A DNA stretch of 5,646 nucleotides from NCBI GenBank assembly GCA_003556925.1, contig PWQC01000024.1, positions 1 to 5,646 on the forward strand. Direction: 5' to 3'. Below are positions 4,981 through 5,646 of the stretch, piece by piece. Both the position numbers and the translations under genes were made by a program. Below the pieces are notes generated by a model. It did not search any database. It was not told where the DNA came from and was given only the letters and a program-made list of their open reading frames with translations. Each line of letters begins with the position of its first letter. The stretch's first letter is position 1. The stretch is from Candidatus Nealsoniibacteriota bacterium (GTDB taxonomy: Bacteria; Patescibacteriota; Minisyncoccia; Minisyncoccales; GWA2-38-27).

Positions 4981-5325
4981 TCATCTTATTCTCCTAAAAG
5001 TGGATATTCTCCACAGTTGAAGGCTTCCATCCCTTCGACTACGGACCCTAAAACTAGTTGTCCCGATAGTTTCGAAATAATAATACACCTGAGCAACGAT
5101 GTGCTCTCCATCATTAAGCCCGGTAATTATCATATCTTCTCCCGGTAAGAACCAGCTCTCCATAGATTCGCCCCAGGATCGATAAACAATCTTCACGTCA
5201 TAAGGAAGATTGTTTACCACTCGGACTCTTTCGTCGTAACGATCAACGGGCTCGTTACTGACACGGATCTCTTCGCATCCAGTAAAAAGCAAAAGGGCCA
5301 AAACAACTAAAGTTAACGTTTTCAT
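4981..5325 (-). CDS. Small predicted lipoprotein (114 aa), paralogue of the gene at the right edge
   Basis: A short basic N-terminus (K2), a hydrophobic stretch L4-F14 and F-T-G-C17 form a lipoprotein-type signal peptide. Cleavage before C17 would leave an acylated ~98-residue protein on the outer face of the cytoplasmic membrane; the lipobox has F rather than L at -3, so this is likely but not certain. The mature part begins acidic, alternates hydrophobic and polar residues in a beta-rich pattern, and ends very basic (R-V-R-S-R-R-D near 93-99, F-R-R-I-R at the end). I recognise no named domain. GGGAGG sits 5 nt before the ATG, a strong SD unlike the left operon. Its C-terminal half closely matches the partial gene that follows on the right, so the pair is a tandem duplication. 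Function unknown. Confidence 0.85.
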   Translation of the reverse strand: MKTLTLVVLALLLFTGCEEIRVSNEPVDRYDERVRVVNNLPYDVKIVYRSWGESMESWFLPGEDMIITGLNDGEHIVAQVYYYFETIGTTSFRVRSRRDGSLQLWRISTFRRIR

Positions 5326-5365
5326 TCTTTCCTCCCCCTTTTAAAGTATTAAAGAACTCTACTTT

Positions 5366-5394
5366 TTTAAATCATAATTCTTAATGTTTGTCAA
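5366..5394 (-). promoter_or_regulatory. Promoter of the lipoprotein gene
   Basis: On the minus strand, a perfect TTGACA (5394-5389), a 17-nt spacer and TTTAAA (5371-5366, 4 of 6). A better -10-like TATGAT lies at 5376-5371 but only 12 nt from TTGACA, so the exact -10 is uncertain. It begins about 5 nt beyond the terminator hairpin of the gene to the right, giving each paralogue its own unit. Confidence 0.5.
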
Positions 5395-5399
5395 ATAAA

Positions 5400-5428
5400 A
5401 GAGGGAGTCGATTAGTTCAACTCCCTCT
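5400..5428. terminator. Hairpin terminator of the right-edge paralogue
   Basis: AGAGGGAGT (5400-5408), 11-nt loop CGATTAGTTCA, ACTCCCTCT (5420-5428): a perfect 9-bp stem. On the minus strand it follows the right-edge gene's stop by 5 nt and is trailed by TTTTATTT; on the plus strand GTTTTT follows. Stem length, loop length and the GA-rich sequence resemble the hairpin at 4947-4975. Confidence 0.8.
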
Positions 5429-5433
5429 GTTTT

Positions 5434-5646
5434 TCACCTCAACCTTCTAAACGAGGTGATCTTCCACAACTGAGATCTCCGATCCCTTCGGGATCGAATC
5501 CGAAGTTCTCGGGTCCCCAGTAAATCTCCCTCTTCGCTATAAACCCGAGCAACGAGGTGTTCTCCTTGCCTGAGTCCCTGAAAGATTCCTTCTTGCCCGG
5601 GGCCCAGATCTCCGATCTTTCGGGTCTGATAAGTAATATCAACCCG
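5434..5646 (-). CDS. C-terminal part of a second small-lipoprotein paralogue (partial, 70 codons)
   Basis: The open frame enters at the right edge and ends at TGA (5436-5434). Its end reads G-L-R-Q-G-E-H-L-V-A-R-V-Y, then R-I-R-S-R-R-D, Q-L-W-K-I-T-S-F-R-R-L-R. The complete lipoprotein to the left has G-L-N-D-G-E-H-I-V-A-Q-V-Y, R-V-R-S-R-R-D, Q-L-W-R-I-S-T-F-R-R-I-R at the same positions, so the two are clear paralogues; the upstream part also aligns (x-V-x-I-x-Y, then P-G). Compared with the left copy it lacks about three residues before the P-G. A different minus-strand frame is also open here (5439-5642, with an ATG), but it shows no similarity and should not be taken as the gene. The N-terminus, and thus any signal peptide, lies outside the window. 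Confidence 0.85.
   Translation of the reverse strand, partial: RVDITYQTRKIGDLGPGQEGIFQGLRQGEHLVARVYSEEGDLLGTRELRIRSRRDRRSQLWKITSFRRLR

Noticed and set aside
5439..5642. Minus-strand 67-codon frame at the right edge
   Set aside because: The other minus-strand frame matches the neighbouring lipoprotein paralogue over its full length, so this one is an out-of-frame shadow.

Overview
This window looks like a piece of a small-genome, fairly AT-rich bacterial chromosome that uses the standard code: TGA is a real stop in several genes, and TGG encodes Trp. Neither complete tRNA gene encodes its 3' CCA. Arg codons in the main housekeeping gene are mostly AGA. Gene starts mix strong Shine-Dalgarno (SD) sites with starts that have none. 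Together this fits a candidate-phyla (Patescibacteria-like) genome better than a well-studied lineage, but nothing here fixes the taxonomy. There is no insertion sequence, CRISPR array or phage module.

Left part (1-1747, all minus strand). A promoter at about 1754-1783 drives a compact operon. Its first gene is a zinc-dependent CDA-fold nucleoside/base deaminase that starts almost at the predicted transcription start (leaderless). It overlaps by 28 nt a stand-alone RelA/SpoT-type nucleotidyltransferase (small alarmone synthetase-like, no hydrolase domain). That gene overlaps by 8 nt a 42-codon ORF, and a 50-codon ORF follows. None of the four starts has a clear SD. A separate promoter then serves tRNA-Ser(GCU), and the first 20 nt of another tRNA gene lie at the window edge.

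Middle (1748-2780, plus strand). Divergent from the operon, an extended -10 promoter drives a tRNA-Arg whose anticodon reads GCG rather than the usual bacterial ACG. Next comes a self-contained unit: a TTGACA promoter, an inverted repeat at the expected transcript start, a long leader with an 11-nt perfect SD that has no ATG behind it, a possible 18-27 codon leader peptide, a 177-aa unrecognised Cys-containing protein richer in GC and CGY codons than its neighbours, and a textbook intrinsic terminator.

Right part (2781-5646). recG, encoding the branched-DNA helicase, has its own promoter just behind that terminator; its true start is at 2844. Convergent to it lie two minus-strand paralogues: a 114-aa predicted lipoprotein and the C-terminal 70 codons of a relative. 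Each is followed by a look-alike hairpin with a 9-bp stem and 11-nt loop.

The most interesting items are the leaderless deaminase/alarmone-synthetase operon, the G34 tRNA-Arg beside it, the unusual leader of the 177-aa gene, and the duplicated lipoprotein-plus-terminator cassette.
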